A stretch of DNA of 64,000 nucleotides, taken from contig DEIB01000016.1 of NCBI GenBank assembly GCA_002352215.1, positions 62,001 to 126,000 on the forward strand, written 5' to 3'. Made by a program: the position numbers and the translations under genes. This stretch comes from Chthonomonas sp. UBA2785 (GTDB taxonomy: Bacteria; Armatimonadota; Fimbriimonadia; Fimbriimonadales; Fimbriimonadaceae). Below the pieces are notes generated by a model. It saw only the letters and a list, made by a program, of their open reading frames with translations, ran no database searches and was not told the DNA's origin. Positions 16,456 through 23,975 of the stretch are shown here, piece by piece (position 1 is the first letter of the stretch; every line of letters begins with the position of its first letter).

Positions 16456-16731
16456 TTACGCCACGGGGCCGGCGCGGGGTTCAACGCTGCCGAGCAGAGG
16501 CGCCCCGGGCAGGGGCATGGCGGGCGCGGTGATGGGGGCCAGAGCCAGGGGGCACGTGCGGGAGGCCTGAGCGGCGGCGGGCGCCACCGGGGCCGGGCAC
16601 GAATGGGGGGATTCTTGGAGGACAACCATCCAACGCGCGGGGGCTCCCCAGCGGTGAACCGAGTTCACCGTGGAGTCCATGCTAACCCCTTGCGAGAGGA
16701 GCAGAATGAGAAGGGGCCACCAAGCGCGCAT
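16456..16731 (-). CDS. Small secreted Pro/Ala-rich protein
   Basis: 91 residues from an ATG at 16731 preceded by AAGGA at good spacing. It begins with a signal peptide (MRAWWPLLILLLSQGVS) and continues with low-complexity Pro/Ala sequence. It lies 80 bases upstream of secA in the same direction. No family is recognised. A leader like this ahead of secA recalls the idea of SecM, but there is no evident arrest motif, so that is only an analogy. Confidence 0.4.
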   Translation of the reverse strand: MRAWWPLLILLLSQGVSMDSTVNSVHRWGAPARWMVVLQESPHSCPAPVAPAAAQASRTCPLALAPITAPAMPLPGAPLLGSVEPRAGPVA

Positions 16732-16972
16732 CCCTGTGTTCCTTATTATGGACGTTTTGCGGCGCAGGGAGACTCCCGGGGCGGCGTTGAGCCTGCGCAA
16801 AGGCCCTAGGGTGCGGGGGTGGGGCGCGTGGGGTCTGGCGGCGGAAGGCGGAGGTGGCACGCGTAGGCGTGGTGGTCGATGAAGAGCGCGGGGCCCCGCG
16901 CCCATTGGTGATGGCCGTGACCCAGCTGTTGCTGTTGTAGTTCCAGCCCAAACCACGAGTCACTCGTCGGAT

Positions 16973-17548
16973 TCAGTCAGATTGCCTTGGATTCAGAAGA
17001 AACCCGTGAGCTTCGATAATCTTCAGTGCACTAGCTTCGGAACGAACGGTTCTTACAAACTTAGTCGAACCTGGCGATTGAGGAATCACGGCCTTTTCCG
17101 GCGAAAGCCTGAGAATTTCTCCGCGCAGTTCACGGCCGACACTTGCGAGGCCGCTCATTTTGACGTTTGGCTCACGCCAGGCGAGCAGATGCGAAGCAGC
17201 CATTGGCAACCAGACCGACTCAATACTTGAAGGCAGATGAATTGCACCGATTTGCATCATCGCCTGATACCAGTATCCATGTTTCTCTCGCATTTCATCA
17301 TATAAGACATTGTATCCTGGAGATCTGACATCCGTTAAGAAGCGCCTGGGGATCAAGTACATCTGGGCGTTGCATTCCATGAAATGCTCCAAAGTCAATG
17401 AAGAAACTCCCAAGACCCCCATAATGCTCTTGGCCTTTGACCCGCTGCTAATTAAACACATGAGACCATCGTGATTCACGATCTTCAATGCTCTCGACAG
17501 CGATTCCGCAGTTAGCAGGACATTAAGCTTCTTTGTCACAGAACTCAT
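16973..17548 (-). CDS. Putative immunity protein, RHS island (copy A)
   Basis: 191 residues, cytosolic. It shares with three other proteins of the island the N-terminal block (KKLNVLLTAESLSRAL) and the central YQAMMQIGAIHLPSSIESV...WREP block around residues 93-125; the C-terminal third is diverged (rich in Arg/Ser). It is the most distant of the four copies. No database family is recognised. Position at the end of an RHS toxin locus, small size, multiplication and low GC make an immunity role the best inference. Confidence 0.6.
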   Translation of the reverse strand: MSSVTKKLNVLLTAESLSRALKIVNHDGLMCLISSGSKAKSIMGVLGVSSLTLEHFMECNAQMYLIPRRFLTDVRSPGYNVLYDEMREKHGYWYQAMMQIGAIHLPSSIESVWLPMAASHLLAWREPNVKMSGLASVGRELRGEILRLSPEKAVIPQSPGSTKFVRTVRSEASALKIIEAHGFLLNPRQSD

Positions 17549-17643
17549 TGTGCCTTTACATCACCGCTTATGACTTCTCTAGAAACAAGTCACTACTCAA
17601 TCAACAAGAAGGTGGCCATTGACACGCAATTCATTGGAACCCC

Positions 17644-18219
17644 CTAGTTAGCAAGCCCAAGAAAATCATCGTGTTGTTCGATATATTCTCTCAATGCCAG
17701 TTCACATCGATAGAATTCTGTTGGCCAATCTTGACCTCCATGGGACCTGACAATGACCTTCAGTGGCGTAGCCGCAAGAAATCGCTTTCGCAACTGCAAG
17801 CACACTTCCTGCATTCCAATATTGGTTACGTATGGTTCTCGATACAGCAAGGATCTGTATGACAATGAAATCTTTCCTACAGATTCTACACTTGCAGGCA
17901 AATGTATGGCCCCAACATTCATCATGTCCTGATACCAAAAGCCCTCCAGATAACTCATCTGATCAAATAGTGACTCGTGTAACGCTGTACCTTTCTCGAC
18001 CAATTCATCACGTGGGACAAGATACGCAAAGAGGGTCTTTTCGGCAAAATGGCAGGGAGTTAAATTTGGTACGGAAACCAAGGCGGAAGTATGCGCCAGA
18101 GGTGCCATCGAGTTCATCAGGCACATAACCTTCGACCCGCAAGTAGCCTGAACAATGTTGACGATCGTCTCGGACGACACAATGACGTCCAGTCGCTTGG
18201 TTCGAGCCCTGTTTGCCAA
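17644..18219 (-). CDS. Putative immunity protein, RHS island (copy B)
   Basis: 191 residues from a TTG start preceded by AGGTGA. Closest to copy C: both have TKRL at the N-terminus, YQDMMNVGAIHLP / FQDMMNIGATHLP in the centre, SLLYREPY / SLSWREPY, and the C-terminal HGG-x-DWPTE-x-YRCE. Lies directly downstream of an orphan RHS core fragment, as expected for a displaced toxin-immunity pair whose toxin is gone. Function inferred from context only. Confidence 0.62.
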   Translation of the reverse strand: MANRARTKRLDVIVSSETIVNIVQATCGSKVMCLMNSMAPLAHTSALVSVPNLTPCHFAEKTLFAYLVPRDELVEKGTALHESLFDQMSYLEGFWYQDMMNVGAIHLPASVESVGKISLSYRSLLYREPYVTNIGMQEVCLQLRKRFLAATPLKVIVRSHGGQDWPTEFYRCELALREYIEQHDDFLGLAN

Positions 18220-18234
18220 CTAGTTCACCTACCT

Positions 18235-18390
18235 TCACACTGGAGGCGCATTGATGCCCACGGTCCGCCCTGCGGCGTCGTAGGTGCGGCTCTTGGCCCC
18301 GGCCGTCAGCATCTTGTCCGCCAGGTCGTAAGTATAGCTTTCGGCCACGCCATTTACGGTCTTGCTCAGGCGATTCCCGTTGGCGAGGCG
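18235..18390 (-). pseudogene. Orphan RHS/YD-repeat core fragment
   Basis: On the minus strand this encodes ANGNRLSKTVNGVAESYTYD then ADKMLTAGAKSRTYDAAGRT and a stop after INAPPV. It closely matches the RHS core of the large neighbouring protein (NGNRLSKTVTGVSESYSYD at 20150-20260). It has no start of its own and begins just after the stop of immunity copy C. It is a remnant of an earlier RHS tip exchange. Confidence 0.8.
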
Positions 18391-18395
18391 CAATC

Positions 18396-18971
18396 TCAGT
18401 TGTCGAACCGCAAGAAGTCGGGATGCTGCTTGATCTCGCCCCTCAGACCTGGCTCGCAACGGTAGACTTCGGTTGGCCAATCTTCCCCTCCATGAACTCT
18501 CACGATGACTTTGAGAGATGTTGCTGCGAGCAGACGCTTTCGAATCTGAAGATTGATTTCTTGCATGCCTGTAATAGATGTATATGGTTCCCGCCAGGAC
18601 AGCGATCGGGATGACACTGACAAGCTGTTGACTGACTCAAAGCTTACAGGCAAATGGGTTGCCCCAATATTCATCATGTCCTGAAAATAGAGCCGCTCCA
18701 TACTGCTCATTTGTTCAAACACCGATGCGTGCACCGCTGAAGATGGAGAGGTAAGTTGTTTCAAAGGCACCAAATACGCATTTGTGTTCCTGTGCATAAG
18801 GTCGAATGGAGTTAGGCGCTTCGCTGAGATCAGAGCCGCTACTTTCCCCGATGGAGAAATCGAACTCAAGAGACAATAGATGCTCGAATCACATGTTGAA
18901 CGAATTACTTCAACTAGTGTCTTTGCGCGTATAATTACCCTAAGTCTCTTTGTGGTCGCTTTTCCGGCCAT
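18396..18971 (-). CDS. Putative immunity protein, RHS island (copy C, cognate position)
   Basis: 191 residues from ATG at 18971, 26 bases after the stop of the RHS toxin gene, the position normally held by the cognate immunity gene. Conserved blocks as in the other copies: TKRLRVIIRAKTLVEVI, YFQDMMNIGATHLPVSFESV, SLSWREPY, GMQEINLQIRKRLLAAT, HGGEDWPTEVYRCE. No signal peptide, so it would act in the cytosol, as immunity to a cytosol-acting nuclease should. Confidence 0.68.
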   Translation of the reverse strand: MAGKATTKRLRVIIRAKTLVEVIRSTCDSSIYCLLSSISPSGKVAALISAKRLTPFDLMHRNTNAYLVPLKQLTSPSSAVHASVFEQMSSMERLYFQDMMNIGATHLPVSFESVNSLSVSSRSLSWREPYTSITGMQEINLQIRKRLLAATSLKVIVRVHGGEDWPTEVYRCEPGLRGEIKQHPDFLRFDN

Positions 18972-18997
18972 GTTACTTCACGTTGCATTTGCCTAGT

Positions 18998-21900
18998 TCA
19001 ATATCCAACAGGCACTGTCTCTACCTTTACGTTAGGTTTCGATCGCTCAAGGTCTGCCTTTGCTTCGCGCTCGCGCTTTGGCAATGTCTTACCGTCTTTG
19101 AGGTAGCGTACAACCTGGATGTATACAGTCATAGTCTGCCCGTCCACGGTCTTTTCGAGCCAAACGTCCGGGTATCGATAGTTCTTTTTACCTCCTGGTG
19201 TACCGACCCGTCTTTCATCTTCATAGCCACCTCCTCTTAGTGTCCAACCCTTTTCTTCCCACTCTCGAGCAACCTTTTCCGCACTGTCTCGGTGGGCTTT
19301 ACTACCCCTACGCCCGCCGGTTTTGACGGCCTTCTCTGCGGCCTCCTCAACAACGTGCTTGACGGCTTTCGCAGCTTTTCCACGACCTCCTAAAGCCGTG
19401 TCATGGACCTCGCCGACGATCTCGCCGACCCGGTAGCTGCCGGAACCATAGTCCACGACATCATCGCAGCCGATCCAGACCCGGACCTGCCGGGTGCCGC
19501 CCCAGGTTAAGGTATCGCCCCAGCCAGCGAAGAAGTCCTCCCACTCCCAGGGAGCCGTGTACGGCCCACCTTCGTCCGCGGGAACAAACTCGATGGTCGG
19601 GTGGATTCGATTGGATGGACCACCAGACCCTGGCGTGTAGTCATTGCGACCGCCAGCCCCCGGCGTACCGACTCGACCGGTGCCCGGGTCATAGACTCCG
19701 CCGCCATTGCCGACTTTGAAGTGACCACCAAAGTTTTCTAGCCCCATGAAGCCGGACTGACCCTGCCACGTACCGGCGGACTGCACCAGTTCGCCAAAGG
19801 CACTGAACTCCCGCCCCGCCAGCGCCGCCCCGGCGGCCGTCGTCTGCAGGTCTGTGGAACCCGTATCCGCGTGCAGATAAGTTGTGGTTCCGCCGCGCCG
19901 CTCAGAGATTCCTGGTGAGAACAGGGCCGTGCCATCACTCACCACCGGCGCCCAGGAACCCGCCCCGGACCGCCGATAATTGCGCGTCACGCCGCCAAAC
20001 GTGCTGCTGATCCGCGCGTCCAAAGAGTCGTAGGTGTGGTTCTGCACCCCCGTCGGATCCTGGATTTGCACGACGCGGTCATCAAAATCGTAAGCGAGGA
20101 AGGTGGTGCCCGCCGCGCGTTGCACGCTGGTCATGCGGCCGGCCGCGTCGTAACCAAAGGTGCGCGGGTCATTCCCGCCCGACACCGCCAGAAGCTTGTC
20201 GGCACTGTCGTAGGAGTAGCTTTCGCTCACTCCAGTGACCGTTTTGCTCAGCCGGTTGCCGTTGGCGTCGTAGGCGTATTGCGCGGAGAACCCGGACCGC
20301 ACTTCGCTGGTGAGCTGCCCGACGAGATCGTAGGTGTAGTTCGTCGCCACCCCATTAACGGAACTCGAAATGACCTGATTGATGATGTCGTAATCGAAAG
20401 TCCGGGTGCGGATCGGGGTGCCGGAAGTTTCCGCCGTGGTGATCGAAACCACCCGCGAGCGACTGTCATAACCAAGCTGATCGTAGACGCCCGTGCTGAG
20501 CGTGCGGCGCTGCACCCGCCCGAGTGCATCGTACGTTATGCTCGTCGTCTCGTTCCAAGCGTCGGTCGTGCTTTGAATCCGGCCCGCCGAGTCATAGGCG
20601 TACGTCGTCGTCCCAATCCCAACATCAGTCGTCGAGGTGAGTTGCCCAGCGGCGTTGTAGGTGCGCTGGTGAGTGCCCTGCGGGGTCACGTATTGAGTTA
20701 TCTCGCCTGCTGCGTTGTAAGTGACCGAAGTCGTTCCCGAGGCGTCAACAATACTCGTCAGCCGCCCACTGCTATCGAACGAATAGCTCGTGTCCACCCC
20801 ACTCGGGTAATCCACCAGCGTGGCCTGGCCTGCGTCATCGTAAACAGTCGCAATCGAATGGCCAAGCGGCGAAGTGTAAAGGCTGGGTTCACCCGTCGCC
20901 AGATACGAGTACTGGTGAACGGATCCATCCGGCATCGTGACCGACGTTAAGTCACCACGAGCTGAATAGCTATAGCTGCGCTGGCCACCCTTTGGCTTGG
21001 TGAACGTGCTTAGTCGCCCATTGACATCGTAGGTGTAAGACTGACTCTCACCCTTCGCGTTGGTGACCACGCTTTGCCGCCCCATCGCGTCGTATTGCGT
21101 CGTCGTCACACGCCCCAGCGGATCGACAATCGCCGTGACCAGTGAGCGACCATTGTAGGTCACATTGACATTGGCGTTGCCCGGCAGTTGCGTGGTGGTG
21201 ATTCGGTTCCACTCGTCCCGGAACACCGCCGTATGTAGAAGACCGGCATCGGTGGTGGAGAGCATGTTGCCCAGGGCATCGTAGGTTGCGCTCGAAGTCA
21301 CTCCCGCGGGGCTAAGGCTTGATGTCGCGTCACCATTCGCGTTGTAATTGAACGTCGTGGTCCGACCCAGAGCATCCGCCACGGCCGTGAGGTCACCGAA
21401 CGCGTTGTACGTCGCGGTGGCGGTGGTGCGGCCCAGGGGGTCCACCACGGAGGTGACCCGCCCCTGCGCGTTGTAGTTCACCGTGGTCACGTGGCCCAGC
21501 GGCGTGGTGACCGTGAGCAGATCGTTGGTGGCGTTATACGTGTAGGTGGTGGTTTGGTTGAGGGGGTTCTTGCTGGTGAGCGTGTTGCCCTTGGCGTCGT
21601 AGGTGTACGTCCACACCTTGCCCCGGGCATCGGTGACGGTGAGCGGGTTGCGCTCGGCATCGTAGGTGTAGGCCGTGCTGAAGCCCGCCGCATCCACCTC
21701 GCTGGCCAGGAGGCCGCTGGAATAGTTATGCACCACGGTTTGGCCGCCGGGCAGCGTGATAGTGGTGCTGCTGGTGGTGTAGGCATAGCCCGTGGTGTGG
21801 CCCAGGGGGGTGGCGTGGCTGGTCATGCGTTCGCTGGAATCGTAAGTCCAGGTCCACACGTGGCCATCCAGGTCGGTTTCGGTGAGGATGTTGTGCTGGG

Positions 21901-23002
21901 CGTTGTAGGTGAACGTGCGCGTCTTGGTTACGCCGCTGAGGGCCGGGTAGCTGACGCCGATGGTGTCGCCGGCGGCATCGTGGGTGAACGTCCACACCCG
22001 GGAGAGCGGATCGGTGACGCTGGTGATGCGGCCGCTTCCATCGTAGGCAAAGGTGAGCGCGCGGCCATCCGGCGAGGTCACCGTGGTGATCTTGTCGCTG
22101 GCGTTGCGGTTGACGGTGGTGGTGTTGCCGACGCGGTCCTTCTTGGCCGTGAGCCAGCCCGCCGCGTTGAATTCCCACTTGCTTTGATTGGTGAAAGTGA
22201 GGGTGAAGGTGCCGTTGGCGTTCTTGACGAGGCCGTGCTGCCACCCGGAGGGCGGATCGAACGCGCCGCTGACCTCGGCGTAGGGTACCAGGAGGCCATC
22301 CGGCATGCGCAAAATGGCCGAGGAACCGGGGGTGTGGGTGACCTTGACGTCGTAGCTGTGGCTCCAGCCGTAGCCCAGGTCGCGCTGGTAATCGCCGATG
22401 CTGGAGTGGAAGAGCCGGAAGCTGACGCCGCTATCGCCGACCGCGCCCCAACTGACGATGCCGAGGGTGCTGAGCTTGTTGCCGGTGTTGGTATTGGTTT
22501 CGCCGCCCAGGCCGCCCGCACCCGCGCCATTGCCGCCGCCGCCCCCGCTGGGGCCGCCGCCTTCTCCGGCTCCCCCGCCCGCGCCGCCGCCGGAACCCGA
22601 ACCGCCGCCCGAGCCGCTGCCTTCTCCGCCGCCGCCACCACCAGCACCCGCGCCGCCACTTCCACCGGCCTGTAACAGGGCGGGGAGCATGGGCCGCAGG
22701 GCCGCGTAGACATCGCCGCGCTCGATCGCATCTTGCATCTCCAGGCGGTCAAGATCGCGGCGGAGGGAGGGGGTCCACCAGTTGTTGCGCTGCGGGTCGC
22801 GGGCGGGGTTGGTGCCCCGGTAGATGCGGGTGGGCCGCTCGGTAAAGGCCGGGGCGATGACCGGGACGAAGCGGCGGAACTCCTGCTCTGCCTTTTCCTT
22901 GCCGGCTTTGGCGCCGAGGGCGAGGACGGGCCAGGCGATGGCCGTGGCCTGGACGGTGATGGCCACCGCACCGAGAAGGAGTGTTACGCGCTTGAGAAAC
23001 AT
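18998..23002 (-). CDS. Secreted RHS/YD-repeat protein with nuclease-like C-terminal tip
   Basis: 1334 residues. Order: signal peptide (1-29), a short conserved N-terminal part, a Gly-rich linker (113-168), a long array of YD repeats (about 180-1100; units such as YTYDANGN, TFNYNANGDATS), a core end with GGVYDPGTGRVGTPG, and a variable tip. The last ~105 residues (KAHRDSAEKVAREWEEKGW... then NYRYPDVWLEKTVDG...YIQVVRYLKDGKTLPKRE) have the RYPD-x(n)-Q-V-x(n)-K-x-G-x(2)-P-x-RE pattern of RHS tips with a restriction-endonuclease-like fold. RHS shells encapsulate the toxin and release it after cleavage. The tip is AT-richer than the core. A TTGACA lies upstream at 23053-23058 on the minus strand, without a good -10. 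Confidence 0.85.
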   Translation of the reverse strand: MFLKRVTLLLGAVAITVQATAIAWPVLALGAKAGKEKAEQEFRRFVPVIAPAFTERPTRIYRGTNPARDPQRNNWWTPSLRRDLDRLEMQDAIERGDVYAALRPMLPALLQAGGSGGAGAGGGGGGEGSGSGGGSGSGGGAGGGAGEGGGPSGGGGGNGAGAGGLGGETNTNTGNKLSTLGIVSWGAVGDSGVSFRLFHSSIGDYQRDLGYGWSHSYDVKVTHTPGSSAILRMPDGLLVPYAEVSGAFDPPSGWQHGLVKNANGTFTLTFTNQSKWEFNAAGWLTAKKDRVGNTTTVNRNASDKITTVTSPDGRALTFAYDGSGRITSVTDPLSRVWTFTHDAAGDTIGVSYPALSGVTKTRTFTYNAQHNILTETDLDGHVWTWTYDSSERMTSHATPLGHTTGYAYTTSSTTITLPGGQTVVHNYSSGLLASEVDAAGFSTAYTYDAERNPLTVTDARGKVWTYTYDAKGNTLTSKNPLNQTTTYTYNATNDLLTVTTPLGHVTTVNYNAQGRVTSVVDPLGRTTATATYNAFGDLTAVADALGRTTTFNYNANGDATSSLSPAGVTSSATYDALGNMLSTTDAGLLHTAVFRDEWNRITTTQLPGNANVNVTYNGRSLVTAIVDPLGRVTTTQYDAMGRQSVVTNAKGESQSYTYDVNGRLSTFTKPKGGQRSYSYSARGDLTSVTMPDGSVHQYSYLATGEPSLYTSPLGHSIATVYDDAGQATLVDYPSGVDTSYSFDSSGRLTSIVDASGTTSVTYNAAGEITQYVTPQGTHQRTYNAAGQLTSTTDVGIGTTTYAYDSAGRIQSTTDAWNETTSITYDALGRVQRRTLSTGVYDQLGYDSRSRVVSITTAETSGTPIRTRTFDYDIINQVISSSVNGVATNYTYDLVGQLTSEVRSGFSAQYAYDANGNRLSKTVTGVSESYSYDSADKLLAVSGGNDPRTFGYDAAGRMTSVQRAAGTTFLAYDFDDRVVQIQDPTGVQNHTYDSLDARISSTFGGVTRNYRRSGAGSWAPVVSDGTALFSPGISERRGGTTTYLHADTGSTDLQTTAAGAALAGREFSAFGELVQSAGTWQGQSGFMGLENFGGHFKVGNGGGVYDPGTGRVGTPGAGGRNDYTPGSGGPSNRIHPTIEFVPADEGGPYTAPWEWEDFFAGWGDTLTWGGTRQVRVWIGCDDVVDYGSGSYRVGEIVGEVHDTALGGRGKAAKAVKHVVEEAAEKAVKTGGRRGSKAHRDSAEKVAREWEEKGWTLRGGGYEDERRVGTPGGKKNYRYPDVWLEKTVDGQTMTVYIQVVRYLKDGKTLPKREREAKADLERSKPNVKVETVPVGY

Positions 23003-23279
23003 GGTCTGCCCCCGAAGATTGCCGGGCAGTTTGCACAGCCCCCGGAAAGGCCTGTCAAGGGTCTGTGCAACTTTATTCGGATTTTATTGCCCGAACGAGG
23101 GGACCACTGCCCTTTAAAGCCACTTGAACTTGGGGAGTGGTAAGAGTTGCTATCCTGGGCAGCAGGGGCTGAGTTCAAGGGGGATGATCGACGCATTCTA
23201 TATCTTTCGCTACACTGGGTTGACCGGGTCTTGATTACTTGTTATGATCGAGTATGAGGCGGCCTCCCTTCTTAAGCAC
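23003..23279. other. Intergenic region upstream of the RHS gene
   Basis: 277 bases between copy D and the RHS gene. A TTGACA (minus strand, 23058-23053) could be a -35 element for the RHS gene. Nothing else coding is seen. Confidence 0.4.
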
Positions 23280-23858
23280 CTAATCGAACCTCGCGAAGTT
23301 CTTTCGGCATTGCACTTCTTCTTTCAATCGTGAATCGACTCGAATCTTCCATATCCACTCCTCGTTGTACTCATTGGGAAGAAATACACCCTTGAGCGGG
23401 GTTGCCTTCAAGAACTTCTTATGAAGCTCCAAGGCTAGCTCAGCCAGGCCTTGGGACGACACGTAAGGCTCTCGACTTCGATAGGTTGATAGACCGGCAC
23501 GCTCTGGCAAGGAGTCGTCGATGCCAGTAGGCAAATAGATCGCCCCCAAGTTCATCATGTCCTGATAGGACGTTCCGTAGCGATCCTCAATTTGATCGTA
23601 AAGGCTGACGTATCCGGGTCGATTCTGATCCGTCAAGAGCTGAGTTGGCACGAGGTACGCACTCGCATTCAACGCATCGAAATGCTGAGTGGTCAGAGAA
23701 CTGACAGGCAGCAATGCACGAGAACGACATAGGTAGCACCCCGCAGAGTACAAACACATGACATAACTGGTGTCCACGGAATTGAGAATCTCGACGATCG
23801 TCTCCGCCGCTAGACACAACTCCAACCTCTTGGTTCTGGGCTTGTTGGATGTGTTCAT
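23280..23858 (-). CDS. Putative immunity protein, RHS island (copy D)
   Basis: 192 residues; located upstream of the RHS gene in the same direction. It shares TKRLELCLAAETIVEIL, the YQDMMNLGAIYLPTGID block and REPYVSSQG with copies A-C, and has its own C-terminus ending CRKNFARFD. The start at 23858 has GAGAGAGA upstream. The frame stays open far upstream, but that part is antisense to a glycosidase-like gene and is not coding. Role inferred from kinship and position. Confidence 0.6.
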   Translation of the reverse strand: MNTSNKPRTKRLELCLAAETIVEILNSVDTSYVMCLYSAGCYLCRSRALLPVSSLTTQHFDALNASAYLVPTQLLTDQNRPGYVSLYDQIEDRYGTSYQDMMNLGAIYLPTGIDDSLPERAGLSTYRSREPYVSSQGLAELALELHKKFLKATPLKGVFLPNEYNEEWIWKIRVDSRLKEEVQCRKNFARFD

Positions 23859-23975
23859 CGTCTCTCTCTCGGCACTCTTCACCAGCGTTCTGGTGCCTCC
23901 CCGCACCATAGCCGAAACCCGCGCCCCGTTGTCAATCCGCGCATCCTCCCTACCCCGCCCGGTACTCTGCGCCGC

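Noticed and set aside
16740..16970. A possible RHS-like fragment (GLGWNYNSNSWVTAITNGRG on the minus strand).
   Set aside because: Only about 20 residues look coding-like, the rest shifts to low-complexity Pro/Arg, and there is no clear match to the RHS core here.
22500..22670. A tandem-repeat or CRISPR-like array.
   Set aside because: It is the coding DNA of the Gly-rich linker of the RHS protein; units are irregular and lack spacers.
21491..22675. A 394-codon plus-strand frame inside the RHS gene.
   Set aside because: Antisense to YD repeats and the Gly-rich linker; composition follows the repeats.
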